35,216 bases of DNA from CAZSWS01 sp964610765 (GTDB lineage Bacteria > Bacteroidota > Bacteroidia > Bacteroidales > Tannerellaceae), in assembly GCA_964610765.1 (NCBI GenBank), contig CAZSWS010000022.1, positions 1 through 35,216 on the forward strand, written 5' to 3'. Made by a program: the position numbers and the translations under genes. Position 1 is the first letter of the stretch. Every line of letters starts with the position of its first letter. The notes beneath the pieces are model-generated. The model was given only the letters and a program-made list of their open reading frames with translations, made no database searches and had not been told where the DNA came from. Below, piece after piece: positions 16,269 through 25,860 of this stretch.

Positions 16269-18380
16269 ATGAGAATGAAAAAGATACTATATACTATTTT
16301 CTACAGTTTATTGCTTGTTTCGTTTGGCACGTTGTTCACGTCATGTAGTGATAAAGACGATCCCTTTGCAGGTGATGATAGTTATATCGTAGAATTTGCA
16401 CTCACACAAGGCAGTGCTACTTATAAAGCCGATATATCCAACCAAACGATTGTTGTGAAAGTGCCGGAGGGTATTTCACTCAATGGGGCGACGACTCAGG
16501 TTAAGCTAAGCGAGAATGCAACAATTTATCCTAATCCGGAAACTATAACGGCATGGGATGAAGAAATGATATTTGTTGTAACCTCTTACAATAATAAGCA
16601 GACCAAGTATACCTACACGATAGAACGTACATCTGTCAGCTCTGAAGGTACTATTTTGCTCGAAACACAAGCGGAAGTTGATGCTTTTGGAATGCAAGAT
16701 ATTACCGCCATAAAAGGCAGTCTAGTGATTGGTCGTGCATCAGGAGCAGATTCTATAACAAACCTGGATCCGTTAGCTAAAATTAAAGAGATTAGCTATT
16801 CATTGACCATTCATCCTACTTTTTCCGGTTCTGCTATCAATGGGTTTGATGCGTTGGAGCATGTGGGAGGTAGTATCTATATGAAAGATGCTCCCCATGT
16901 GGAGCGGGTGGTTCTGCCTAATTTAAAGTCTGTTGGCTCTATCTATTTAGAGAATAAAGTTTTGGGAAATGTGAGCTTTAGGGTGTTGGCAAAGGTGGCT
17001 CAATCTATAATTATCAAAGCTCCTCTGGCAGAAATGAACTTTACTAACCTGAAATATATGGGAGAGCAGCTTAGCATCAGTGATAGAAATGCCATGCTTA
17101 CGGTTGCTTCTTTCCCTTTGCTTGAAAAGGCGACGAGGATTGAAATATTGAATTTGCCTTCATTGGCTAAAATAATTCTTCCTGAATTAAAAGAAGTAGG
17201 TGACTTGTTTCTATCTAACCTACGAGTGCTTTCATATCTTGATGCGTCTAAACTGGTGAAGTCTACGGGTGCTATCACTTTTCCTGATGTGTCTAAACTG
17301 ATTGAAGCAAGTTTTCCGATGATGGAACAGGCAGATGTGCTGGCATTGGGAGGAAAGGACCTGAGTGTGCTGGAGTTTCCTCAATTAAGAACAGTTCATT
17401 CCTTGAAGATTAAGGATGCTTTGATTAGCGGTATATCGGAAGGCTTTCCGAAACTTGAATCGATAGCCGATGAGTTGAAGTTTGAGAACTTACAGAACAT
17501 GAAAAAACTGAGCATACCGTCAACAGTAAAAGAAGTAGGTAAGCTGACACTCTATGTTTATGGAGAAAGTGCAATCTCGGAAATTGATGTGAGAGGAATG
17601 AATATTAAAGAACTATCTGTTGAAAGAGATGCAGTGAAAGGTCTTAAAATAACAGGTGACAAAGTGTTCAAAGGAACACTTAGCATAAGTGGTGACAACT
17701 CAAAAAACTCACCTATATTCTTCCCGGAATTAGTTGGTTTTGAAGAAGTGGATTCTCTTTACCTAGGGTCTTATATCTCCCGAATCACGGATATGCAAAT
17801 TAAAGGAATAAAGAAGATTAATAAAGGGTTTAAAATACCCAATAACAATCTAAAAAACTTAGAAATGCCTGATTTGGAAGAAGTGGGTGGTGAATTTGTT
17901 ATCAACCATTTGGCTCAAGTCGAAACATCCATTCAGATTTTTCCTAAACTGAGAAAAGTGGGAGGTAATTTCAGAGTCGAAACGAATTCAAGAGCTATAC
18001 ATACTTTATCTTTTCCGGAGTTAGTAGCTGTGGGAGGTGATCTTACACTAGGAACAGGCTTAGCACAAAGTTATGGTAATGCTGATTTAAGCACTGTCAA
18101 TTTTCCCAAACTGACAACGATAGAGGGTGAGTTGACGATTAAACCTAAGGTAGATTCAGATAGTAAAAACTATGTCAATAAACGGCTAAGAACGCTCGAT
18201 GGCTTTTCAGCCTTAAAGAAGGTGCGTGCCGTATCAGTTGTTAATCAAGTAGCCTTAGAGTCATACGCAGGTTTTGCCGGAATTATCTCATTGCTATCTG
18301 CCCAAACGTGGAATGCTGAAGGGAACGGATATAACCCGACTTATGATGATTTGGCTGCCGGAAAACTGGTTAAACCTTAA
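16269..18380 (+). CDS. Leucine-rich, receptor-L-domain-like surface lipoprotein, paralogue 1
   Basis: This is a 703-residue lipoprotein (FTSC, Cys26, then SDKDDPFAGDD, acidic). Residues about 37-120 are a cadherin-like/DUF5018-type beta domain ending TKYTYTIERT. The remainder, to about 690, is made of about 22-residue leucine-rich units in which FP-x-L or LP-x-L alternates with x-V-G-x-L-x-I (VVLPNLKSVGSIYLEN, MLTVASFPLLEKATRI, VNFPKLTTIEGELTI). This is the solenoid style of receptor L domains, not the internalin style. The tail QTWNAEGNGYNPTYDDLAAGKLVKP is shared with the next gene. It starts 2 bases after the previous stop; a second ATG at 16275 is possible. Function is unknown; context implies cobalamin uptake. 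Confidence 0.8.
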   Translation: MRMKKILYTIFYSLLLVSFGTLFTSCSDKDDPFAGDDSYIVEFALTQGSATYKADISNQTIVVKVPEGISLNGATTQVKLSENATIYPNPETITAWDEEMIFVVTSYNNKQTKYTYTIERTSVSSEGTILLETQAEVDAFGMQDITAIKGSLVIGRASGADSITNLDPLAKIKEISYSLTIHPTFSGSAINGFDALEHVGGSIYMKDAPHVERVVLPNLKSVGSIYLENKVLGNVSFRVLAKVAQSIIIKAPLAEMNFTNLKYMGEQLSISDRNAMLTVASFPLLEKATRIEILNLPSLAKIILPELKEVGDLFLSNLRVLSYLDASKLVKSTGAITFPDVSKLIEASFPMMEQADVLALGGKDLSVLEFPQLRTVHSLKIKDALISGISEGFPKLESIADELKFENLQNMKKLSIPSTVKEVGKLTLYVYGESAISEIDVRGMNIKELSVERDAVKGLKITGDKVFKGTLSISGDNSKNSPIFFPELVGFEEVDSLYLGSYISRITDMQIKGIKKINKGFKIPNNNLKNLEMPDLEEVGGEFVINHLAQVETSIQIFPKLRKVGGNFRVETNSRAIHTLSFPELVAVGGDLTLGTGLAQSYGNADLSTVNFPKLTTIEGELTIKPKVDSDSKNYVNKRLRTLDGFSALKKVRAVSVVNQVALESYAGFAGIISLLSAQTWNAEGNGYNPTYDDLAAGKLVKP

Positions 18381-18404
18381 TTGCTCAAATAAAAAAGATT
18401 TAAA

Positions 18405-20528
18405 ATGAAAAATAGTTTTAAAATAGTGGTGCTGTCTTTATTGGCAAGTATCTTTATGTACAGCTGTAAAGATGACGATAGTGTCTTTTCGGGAGAAGAT
18501 AACTATATAACTTCATTTCAGTTAACGCAAGGTGATTTAACCTTGGATGCATTTATTTCGCCGGAAGGAGAGATAAAAATAAATGCACCTGAAAACCTCT
18601 CACTTAGTGGTGCGGTTGCAACAGTTGTAGTGAGTGAACTTGCTTCAATAACCCCAAATCCAGTCGATATTTCAGACTGGAATCATGAACAAAGTTTTGA
18701 AGTGACTTCTTATAATGGCTCAAAAAAGAACTATACGTATACGGTAACTCGCAAAAACGTATCCACAGCAGGTGATGTGGTTTTGCTTACACAAGAAGAT
18801 GTAGAAAGTCTAGGCAAACGTGAATTAAATGAAATAAAAGGTAGCTTAATTATTGGAGCAGAGAAGGGGAATGATTCTATCTATTCCTTAGCACCTTTAT
18901 CTACATTGAAAACGATTCAAAACGGCTTGACGATTGCAAGTACATACGCCGGAGAAGATTTAAACGGGTTAGAGAACTTAGAAGCAGTAGGTGCTTTTGT
19001 TATTGAGAAAAACAAAACACTTAAATCAATCAATTTGCCTAAACTTCAAATAGCTGCTACCGGATTTTCAATCAACCAATCAGAAGTTGAGACACTCACT
19101 TTCCCTCAACTGAAAAGTATAGATAAGACGTTTAAGATACAAAACGCCCCTTTGCTTAAAACACTTTTATTCCCGGTATTGCAGCAGGTAGCAGAGAACT
19201 TGACTCTGGAGGGAAACTCACAAGCCAAGCAGCTCAAGAATATAGATTTTCCCGTATTAAAGAAAGTAGGGGGCGACCTGAACATCTCTCAATGGGAGGC
19301 TGTAGAGTCAATCCATTTACCTATGTTGGAGAGTGTGATTGGTTTTGCTATAAGTTCTATGTCTACCGCCAAATCGATTGTAGCTCCTAAGCTCGAAACA
19401 GTTCACGGAACAATTCGGGTAGTTTATTGTAGTGCGCTTGAAGAAATGAACTTAACTGCGGTAAAGAATGTGGCAGGGGCACTTTCGCTAGATAGATTGG
19501 GGTTAACAAACCTCGACGGATTCAAGTCCATTGAATCTTTAGGAAAAGAGCTGTTCTTATCTGATTTAAAAAACCTGACAGATAGCAAGGGGCTTAGGTC
19601 TTTAAAATCAGTGGGCGAAAGAGTTTATTTAAGTACCTGGCCTCTTTTACAGGATAATATGGAAGGGTTGAAAAACCTGAGTCATGTTGGAGGAGATATA
19701 ACCATTTATGGAATTCCTTTTAAGAAATTCGCCGGATTTAAGTTGTCTCAGGCGAAAAAGCTCTCCATATTTGGAACGGATGTCACTACGATTGAAGAGA
19801 TTGACATTAGCAAGCTTACGTTGACAGGTCTTTCATTAGAAAGGATATCAAATCCTTTTATCCTTAAAGGTCCGAAAGTTTGTGACTATGCCGTTAAATG
19901 GGATAATTGCTTATTCAATAGTTTGGAAGGTTTTGAGGAGATTAAAAACTTAAACTATGCAATGGATCCTAAAATAGCTACAGAAGTTGTTGTGGATGTG
20001 AAAAAGATTGGCGAGCAAATAACGCTCAGAGCTTATAATATGGGGAAGGTTAGCTTTCCAAATTTAACGGAGGTCGCTTATTTTTACGGTTCGTCAACCC
20101 CTAATGAAATGGAAGCACCTAAACTCAAAAAGCTAGGTCGTATAAATATTGATGCTTCTACCATGTCGCGGTTAATGTTTCCTGTTTTAGAAGTCATAGA
20201 AGGAGATTGTAAAATAGAAAGTGGTACATACAACAGCCAGAACAAGTTGGTGGAAATAAGTATGCCTAAACTGACAACTATCAAAGGGATATTAGATATA
20301 TCAGGCTATAGTAGTAATTGGGGTAATAAAGTATTGACAAACCTGAATGGTTTTTCATCTCTGAAAAGTGTAAAAGGTATTAGAGTGACAAACAACTTTG
20401 CTTTGACAGACTTTTCAGGCTTGCAAAAAGTTATATCCTCTGTAACTTCAAGTGACTGGACTGTGCAGGGTAATGCTTACAATCCTACCTATCAAGATAT
20501 GATAGATGGAATTTGGGTCAAACCCTAA
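18405..20528 (+). CDS. Leucine-rich, receptor-L-domain-like surface lipoprotein, paralogue 2
   Basis: This is a 707-residue lipoprotein (MYSC, Cys21, then KDDDS) with the same layout as its upstream neighbour. A beta domain at about 30-115 ends KKNYTYTVTRK, a leucine-rich solenoid follows, and the C-terminal tail SDWTVQGNAYNPTYQDMIDGIWVKP closes it. By eye the two proteins share about 40 percent identity over the first solenoid units (EIKGSLIIG against AIKGSLVIG; a shared DSI-x-x-L-x-PL), so this is an old tandem duplication that has diverged. A 104-base gap with a strong hairpin separates it from btuB. It could bind a protein or carbohydrate partner at the surface; no catalytic motif is visible. 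Confidence 0.8.
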   Translation: MKNSFKIVVLSLLASIFMYSCKDDDSVFSGEDNYITSFQLTQGDLTLDAFISPEGEIKINAPENLSLSGAVATVVVSELASITPNPVDISDWNHEQSFEVTSYNGSKKNYTYTVTRKNVSTAGDVVLLTQEDVESLGKRELNEIKGSLIIGAEKGNDSIYSLAPLSTLKTIQNGLTIASTYAGEDLNGLENLEAVGAFVIEKNKTLKSINLPKLQIAATGFSINQSEVETLTFPQLKSIDKTFKIQNAPLLKTLLFPVLQQVAENLTLEGNSQAKQLKNIDFPVLKKVGGDLNISQWEAVESIHLPMLESVIGFAISSMSTAKSIVAPKLETVHGTIRVVYCSALEEMNLTAVKNVAGALSLDRLGLTNLDGFKSIESLGKELFLSDLKNLTDSKGLRSLKSVGERVYLSTWPLLQDNMEGLKNLSHVGGDITIYGIPFKKFAGFKLSQAKKLSIFGTDVTTIEEIDISKLTLTGLSLERISNPFILKGPKVCDYAVKWDNCLFNSLEGFEEIKNLNYAMDPKIATEVVVDVKKIGEQITLRAYNMGKVSFPNLTEVAYFYGSSTPNEMEAPKLKKLGRINIDASTMSRLMFPVLEVIEGDCKIESGTYNSQNKLVEISMPKLTTIKGILDISGYSSNWGNKVLTNLNGFSSLKSVKGIRVTNNFALTDFSGLQKVISSVTSSDWTVQGNAYNPTYQDMIDGIWVKP

Positions 20529-20546
20529 ATAGAATAAAAACAATAA

Positions 20547-20593
20547 AGGGAAGGACGTTTTAAAGCATAAATTGTTTTAAACGTTTCTTCCCT
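20547..20593 (+). other. Strong intra-operon hairpin before btuB
   Basis: AGGGAAG (20547-20553) pairs with CTTCCCT (20587-20593), and ACGTTT (20555-20560) pairs with AAACGT (20579-20584), around an A/T-rich loop. No T tract follows. It may set differential stability or expression of the LRR and btuB parts of the transcript, or act as a partial terminator. Confidence 0.6.
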
Positions 20594-20632
20594 ATACTGT
20601 TTTAGTTCGTTGTAATTCTAAAAAAGGCAAGT

Positions 20633-22717
20633 ATGCAGTGCATGAATGTTCCGAAAGCTCTACTTTTTCTCTTATTTATGATTGTTGTTTTGCCTTTAAA
20701 AGCGCAAAGCAAGCTAGATAGTGTGCAAAAGATTGAAGAAGTGGTTGTAGTCAGACGTTATACTCCTAAAGAGATTATACCCGTTCAGTCACTTACGGGT
20801 GAAGAGCTAGCAAAACTAAGCGCTCATTCTGTTGCGGATGCTTTACGCTATTTCTCGGGTGTTCAGTTGAAGGACTATGGTGGTGTGGGAGGATTCAAAA
20901 CGGTTAACGTCAGAAGTCTGGGCTCGGAACATGTGGGGGTATTTTATGATGGTATTGAGGTTGGAAATGCACAGAATGGGGTGGTGGATTTAGGACGGTT
21001 CTCTCTTGATAACTTGGAGGTTCTCTCTTTATATAATGGACAGAAAAGTGCAATCTTCCAATCAGCCAAAGACTTTGCCTCCGCCAGTAGTATTTATATG
21101 GTTGCAAAAACGCCCGTATTTAAAGGTAAGAAGATGTATAATGTGAAAGCTGCCTTTAAGACAGGGGCATTTGGTTTAATCAATCCTTCGGTACTGTGGG
21201 AGCAGAAATTATCCTCAAAAGTTAGCAGTTCCTTAAACGCAGACTATACTTATTCTCATGGGAAATACAAGTTTAGAAGCAAGGTAAAACAATCGTACGA
21301 TACAACAATGGTGCGTCAAAATGGGGATATAGAAGCTGTGAGGTTGGAGCATTCGTTAGCAGGGCAGTTCCCTGACGGAGAATGGAAAACAAAGACCTAT
21401 TATTATGCCTCAGAAAGAGGACTACCCGGTGCGGTAGTTAAAAAAGAACCGGGGCGGTTTCAAAACAAAGGAAAGCAATGGGATCGGAACTTTTTCGTTC
21501 AGACTTCATTAAAAAAGCACTTCACTGAAAAATACACTTCAGAGTTGAGAGCCAAATACGCATATGATTATATGCGTTATCTGGCTGACCCTAAAAAAGA
21601 TGAACAGGAGGTCATTTATGTGGATAATAAGTATAAACAACAAGAACTTTATCTTTCATCAGCAAATATGTTCAATATTTTGCCTTTTTGGAATATAAAT
21701 CTTTCTGCTGATTATCAATGGAACACGTTAAGTTCGAATGTGCAAAGCTTTATTTATCCGGAGCGTCATACCGGGTGGGTGGCTTTGGCAAGTTCGCTCT
21801 ATGTTGATAAGTTGAAAATACAAGCCAGCTTTTTGACAACGCTTGCTCATGAAACTTTCATGCAAGGCACAGAGTTTGATCAGGAAGAGCAAAAATTCAA
21901 CAAATTTGAAAAGGTAAGTAATAACTGGGATGAGTATATGCCTACTGTTATTGTTTCTTATCAGCCTTGGTTGCTACATGATTTGCATATCCGTGCTTTT
22001 TATAAGAAGATATTCCGGCTTCCTACTTTTAATGAGATATTTTATGCCATTATAGGTAGTGGCATATCTAATTTGCGCCCTGAATATCCAACGCAATATA
22101 ATCTAGGTCTTACTTATACCAAAACATTTAATAATTCATTCGTTTCCTATATCAGTGGGCAAGCTGATGTGTATTATAATGAAATTAAAGATAAAATAGT
22201 GGCCATACCTACTTCTTCTTCTTTTCGCTGGACGATGATGAATGTAGGTTTAGTGAAAATAAAGGGAGTAGAAACCTCCATGTCAACCGGGTTTAATTGG
22301 GCGAAGGATTTCGATACAGATGTGCGTCTGACATACACCTATCAGCAGGCAAGAGATTATACTTATCCGGAGCTGGGGTCTAATGGTAAGCATCACGTGT
22401 CGTATAAAGGTCAAATCCCCTACATCCCCTGGCATAGCGGTTCGGCTATCATAAGCTCCAACTATAAAAGTTGGGGGCTTAACTATAGCTTTATATACTC
22501 AGGAGAGCGATATACGAGTAGTGATAATAGTAGAGATTACGAAGTGAAAGCCTGGTATACACATGATATAGCATTAATGAAGTCGTTTGTTTGGCATAAA
22601 ACAAACTTTAGGCTTACGGCCGAGGTTAATAACTTGTTTAATCAACAATACGATATCGTCTTAAATCATCCGATGCCCGGAACGAACTTGAAATTTATAA
22701 TTAGTGTAACTTTTTAA
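20633..22717 (+). CDS. btuB: BtuB-type TonB-dependent outer-membrane cobalamin receptor
   Basis: This 694-residue protein has a signal peptide (LPLKAQS), a TonB-box-like IEEVVVV segment near residue 34, and an N-terminal plug (about 40-165) with VADALRYFSGVQLKDYGGVGGFKTVNVRSLGSEHVGVFYDGIEVGNAQNG. A 22-strand barrel ends with the required terminal Phe (IISVTF). It has no CarboxypepD-like or STN domain, so it is a short, BtuB-like receptor rather than a SusC-type one. Position between cobalamin-riboswitch control and a BtuG-like gene supports cobalamin as substrate. An alternative ATG lies at 20642. It is the only TonB receptor in the locus, so both arms presumably serve it. ABC transporter genes (btuCDF) are not in this window. 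Confidence 0.9.
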   Translation: MQCMNVPKALLFLLFMIVVLPLKAQSKLDSVQKIEEVVVVRRYTPKEIIPVQSLTGEELAKLSAHSVADALRYFSGVQLKDYGGVGGFKTVNVRSLGSEHVGVFYDGIEVGNAQNGVVDLGRFSLDNLEVLSLYNGQKSAIFQSAKDFASASSIYMVAKTPVFKGKKMYNVKAAFKTGAFGLINPSVLWEQKLSSKVSSSLNADYTYSHGKYKFRSKVKQSYDTTMVRQNGDIEAVRLEHSLAGQFPDGEWKTKTYYYASERGLPGAVVKKEPGRFQNKGKQWDRNFFVQTSLKKHFTEKYTSELRAKYAYDYMRYLADPKKDEQEVIYVDNKYKQQELYLSSANMFNILPFWNINLSADYQWNTLSSNVQSFIYPERHTGWVALASSLYVDKLKIQASFLTTLAHETFMQGTEFDQEEQKFNKFEKVSNNWDEYMPTVIVSYQPWLLHDLHIRAFYKKIFRLPTFNEIFYAIIGSGISNLRPEYPTQYNLGLTYTKTFNNSFVSYISGQADVYYNEIKDKIVAIPTSSSFRWTMMNVGLVKIKGVETSMSTGFNWAKDFDTDVRLTYTYQQARDYTYPELGSNGKHHVSYKGQIPYIPWHSGSAIISSNYKSWGLNYSFIYSGERYTSSDNSRDYEVKAWYTHDIALMKSFVWHKTNFRLTAEVNNLFNQQYDIVLNHPMPGTNLKFIISVTF

Positions 22718-22727
22718 AAATATAAAA

Positions 22728-23924
22728 ATGAGAAAATTTAGTCAGATATTGATCGATTTTTTACTCTTATGCTTCTTTGTTGGAGTATTTAGCAGCTGTC
22801 GTGGAGAAGACGATGAGCTTTTACCTCCCGATAAAATAATTGTAGCTCCTCCCGAAGAAATTAAGGGACCTGTAAAAGGACTTTTCTTACTTAACGAGGC
22901 TAATATGGGGGGCAATAAATCCTCTATAGACTATTTTGATTCAGCTACCGGAGCGTATTATCGTAATATTTATCCTACGCTGAATCCCGGAGCTACGTTA
23001 TACTTAGGTGATGTAGGAAATGATCTTCAAGTGTATGGGAATAAGCTTTATGCCGTTATTAATTGCTCCCACTATATGGAAGTAATGAATTTGGAGACTG
23101 CACAGCATGAAGCTTCTGTCACTATACCCAACTGCCGTTACGTGGTTTTTGATAAAGGCTATGCGTATGTTAGTTCGTATAATGGTCCTGTTCAGATTGA
23201 ACCCAATGCTCCCTTAGGCTGTGTGGTTAAAGTAGATACAACCGATATGTCTATTGTGGGTAGATGTATGGTGGGTTACCAGCCTGACGAAATGGTAATC
23301 CGTAACAATAAGCTTTATGTGGCTAATTCAGGAGGCTATCGGGTGCCAAATTATGATAATACCGTATCGGTCATCAATCTGGATACGTTCGAAGAAGAGA
23401 AGAAAATAACGGTAGGAATCAATCTTCACCGTTTAGAACTGGATAATTATGGTAATATTTATGCAAGTTCTCGAGGAGATTATCTTCATGTAAGTTCCAA
23501 GTTGTATATAATCGACAAAAACGACAAAGTTGGTAAGGTGCTGAATGTGGCGTGCAGTAATATGACTGCCAGTGGAGATTCTATTTATTTATATAGTACT
23601 GAATACAGTCACTTAAGTAAAAAGAACACCATAACTTATGGAATAATCAATACACAAACACAAACATTAGTGAGTAAAAAATTCATCACTGATGGTACAG
23701 ATGAATTCATCACTCTTCCCTATGGCTTAGCCATCCATCCACAAACGAAAGATATTTATGTGACAGATGCTAAAAATTATGTTACTTCCGGAACGCTTTA
23801 TTGTTTTTCTCCTGAAGGTAAGAAGAAATGGGAGGTGACAACCGGAGAAATTCCAGCACATATAGTATTTACTGATAAAAGCTTGAAAACAATCGGACTG
23901 TTAGAAGATAAGGCGAAGAAATGA
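22728..23924 (+). CDS. btuG: BtuG-like surface cobalamin-binding beta-propeller lipoprotein
   Basis: This is a 398-residue lipoprotein (FSSC, Cys24, then acidic RGEDDE). From about residue 48 it is a DUF5074/YncE-type seven-bladed propeller: GLFLLNEANMGGNKSSIDYFD, VVKVDTTDMSIVGRCMVGYQPDEM, VSVINLDTFEEEKKITVG, DIYVTDAKNYVTSGTLYCFSPEGKKKWEVTTGEIPAHIVF. This is the layout of BtuG, which in gut Bacteroides binds cobalamin with very high affinity and caps BtuB. The gene begins 10 bases after btuB, as expected for a BtuB-BtuG pair. Among the three propellers of the locus this is the closest to BtuG in size (no extra N-terminal domains). It ends the plus-strand operon. Confidence 0.85.
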   Translation: MRKFSQILIDFLLLCFFVGVFSSCRGEDDELLPPDKIIVAPPEEIKGPVKGLFLLNEANMGGNKSSIDYFDSATGAYYRNIYPTLNPGATLYLGDVGNDLQVYGNKLYAVINCSHYMEVMNLETAQHEASVTIPNCRYVVFDKGYAYVSSYNGPVQIEPNAPLGCVVKVDTTDMSIVGRCMVGYQPDEMVIRNNKLYVANSGGYRVPNYDNTVSVINLDTFEEEKKITVGINLHRLELDNYGNIYASSRGDYLHVSSKLYIIDKNDKVGKVLNVACSNMTASGDSIYLYSTEYSHLSKKNTITYGIINTQTQTLVSKKFITDGTDEFITLPYGLAIHPQTKDIYVTDAKNYVTSGTLYCFSPEGKKKWEVTTGEIPAHIVFTDKSLKTIGLLEDKAKK

Positions 23925-23946
23925 GTTATATATAAAAACGTATCTG

Positions 23947-23985
23947 AAAAATGGAGGCATCTCTACTGATTGCCTCCATTTTTTT
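23947..23985. terminator. Bidirectional terminator between convergent cobalamin operons
   Basis: A perfect 13-bp stem, AAAAATGGAGGCA with TGCCTCCATTTTT, has an 11-base loop and is flanked by T tracts on the plus strand and A tracts on the other side. It can end both the plus operon (btuG) and the minus operon. Confidence 0.9.
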
Positions 23986-24007
23986 ATGTAAAAAGGACTG
24001 TTTTATC

Positions 24008-25819
24008 TTATTTTACCCACGAGGCAGTATTGTCTTTGGTATAACATTTCTTAGTTCCTGATGTTCCGGCTGTATGGTCAGCATGAAAGCCAGTGCAATT
24101 TTCATTAAAATTGCTCCATACCTTGATTTGCCTTAGTCCGGGGTTGCCATCTATGTATAGGCGGCTTAAACTTAAGTGAGAAAAGTCAATATCTCCACTC
24201 AGCTGATTGTTTTGTGCTTGTATCTCCCAAATACGACTGATTTTTAAAACATTCAAGGTCTTAACTTTATTATTGTTCAGTAAAACTCCTCCTAGGTATG
24301 GGCAGTTCGAAATGTCTAAACCGGTTAGCTCGTTATTGTTGATTTCTAACCAAGCAAGATTTACTTGTTTGCTGACATCAATAGAGGGTATTTTGTTGTC
24401 GTTGAGCTTTAAATATAGATAGGGCTTGTTATCTTTTCCTTCAGGAGTGTCAAAAACCTTTTCACCCAAACTGAATGATGTTATCTGGTTATTGTTGGCT
24501 AAAAGGTGGCTCATTATTGTTTTACTAATATCAAGTTTGCCTATTTGGTTATATGCACAGTTTAGATATGTTAAAGAGTGACTGTTGCTCAAGTCTAACT
24601 CAGCCAACTGGTTTAATTCGCAAATCAGTCTATCCAACTTATGGTTGTTTGTGATGTCTAATTCTTTTAAATAGTTACGTGAGCAATTGAGCTGTGTTAA
24701 CTCAATATTCTTAGAGAGATCTATGTCTTTTATACTGTTCCCATTGAAGTTGAGAAACTTCAAATGAGGTAACATCGTCACGTCTATTTTACTCAACCCT
24801 ACTTTGTCGTTGATTAAATGACCATCCATGTCAACAGTTCTTACTATTGCATCACAAGCTATATGTTCAAGTTCGAGATTGTTAGAAAAGTCTATTTGCG
24901 TGATGGGATCCGTAGATGGAGATGTATATGAAGAGAGACCAAAATCAATCCACTTAAGTTTTGTGTTTTTACTTAAGTCCAATGTGGAGACATTGGTGTA
25001 GTGAAGGTTTAATTTCTCAAGTTTTGTGTTTTTACTTACATCCAATTGAGTAATTCCTAAACCACTATTTCCACGTCCTTCATGGTTTAGAGACACATCT
25101 AACATTTTTAAATTGGAGTTTGTCGTAACATCTATAGAAGATAATCTGTTTGAACTACAATTTAATTCTTCAAGTGCATCTAAGCCTGAAATATTAACTG
25201 ATTCTAAGATGTTATCATGTAGGTACACATATTGTAAATGTTTATTAGCCGTCAAGTCAACATGTACTAAATCATTTCCTTGTGCTGCTAAGGTTACGAG
25301 ATTTTCTAAGTATTCTAATCCTTTCAACGATTTGATGCTGATAAACCTAACAAGTAGCTGCTTGATTTCTAGCGCTTCAGAGTATTGAAGCTTGCCATCA
25401 TTATTTGTGTCGTGACGCAATATAAGGGCAGCTAAAATAGGGTCCTCAAACTCAATAACTGTGTTGGGGTCTAATTTGACTGATTGCTCACTAACTGTAA
25501 CTGTACATTCGGAAAAGATTTTAGGATTTCTTGTTAGCTCAACTGTAATGGTTGTTTCACCTGTCTTTAGTGCTTTTATTGCCCCTTTTTCGTCTATAGT
25601 AGCCACTGATTCGTCTGATGACCTCCAGTTGAAAATGGCTTTCTCAGTTGTGTTTTCCGGCAATATGGTTACTTCTAAACTGCCAGCTTCTTCAATGCCG
25701 ACACTTAAAGTGTTTGTTACTTGGATAGCACTAATTTCTATGTTTTCATCGTTGTCTGAACAACTAAACAATAGCATAAGTGCAAGTAACAAAGCTTGGT
25801 AAGTAATTTGTTTTTTCAT
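24008..25819 (-). CDS. Ig-like, EF-hand and leucine-rich-repeat surface lipoprotein
   Basis: This is a 603-residue lipoprotein (LFSC, Cys20, then acidic SDNDENIE). Residues about 28-112 are a bacterial Ig-like (BIg2) domain (TLSVGIEEAGSLEVTILPENTTEKAIFNWRSSDESVATID, ITVEL). A single EF-hand or dockerin-like calcium loop DTNNDGKLQYSE (residues 137-148; Asp137, Asn139, Asp141, Glu148) follows. About 15 or more LRRs of about 21 residues (LxxLDLSxNxxLxxLxCxxN) fill residues 160-570, followed by a tail with two Cys (near ENCTGFH and KKCYTKD). I chose the ATG at 25819 because MKKQITYQALLLAL is a normal lipoprotein signal; an upstream frame start at 25876 adds 19 residues and overlaps the neighbouring gene. 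It follows the propeller gene by 41 bases. Function is unknown. Confidence 0.82.
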   Translation of the reverse strand: MKKQITYQALLLALMLLFSCSDNDENIEISAIQVTNTLSVGIEEAGSLEVTILPENTTEKAIFNWRSSDESVATIDEKGAIKALKTGETTITVELTRNPKIFSECTVTVSEQSVKLDPNTVIEFEDPILAALILRHDTNNDGKLQYSEALEIKQLLVRFISIKSLKGLEYLENLVTLAAQGNDLVHVDLTANKHLQYVYLHDNILESVNISGLDALEELNCSSNRLSSIDVTTNSNLKMLDVSLNHEGRGNSGLGITQLDVSKNTKLEKLNLHYTNVSTLDLSKNTKLKWIDFGLSSYTSPSTDPITQIDFSNNLELEHIACDAIVRTVDMDGHLINDKVGLSKIDVTMLPHLKFLNFNGNSIKDIDLSKNIELTQLNCSRNYLKELDITNNHKLDRLICELNQLAELDLSNSHSLTYLNCAYNQIGKLDISKTIMSHLLANNNQITSFSLGEKVFDTPEGKDNKPYLYLKLNDNKIPSIDVSKQVNLAWLEINNNELTGLDISNCPYLGGVLLNNNKVKTLNVLKISRIWEIQAQNNQLSGDIDFSHLSLSRLYIDGNPGLRQIKVWSNFNENCTGFHADHTAGTSGTKKCYTKDNTASWVK

Positions 25820-25860
25820 TTTTAATGCTTTTATAATCATGTTGAATTCTATATATCCTA

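Noticed and set aside
25461..25802. 113-codon plus-strand frame antisense to the LRR lipoprotein
   Set aside because: Opposite to a clear lipoprotein with a signal peptide; hydrophobic look comes from the complement.
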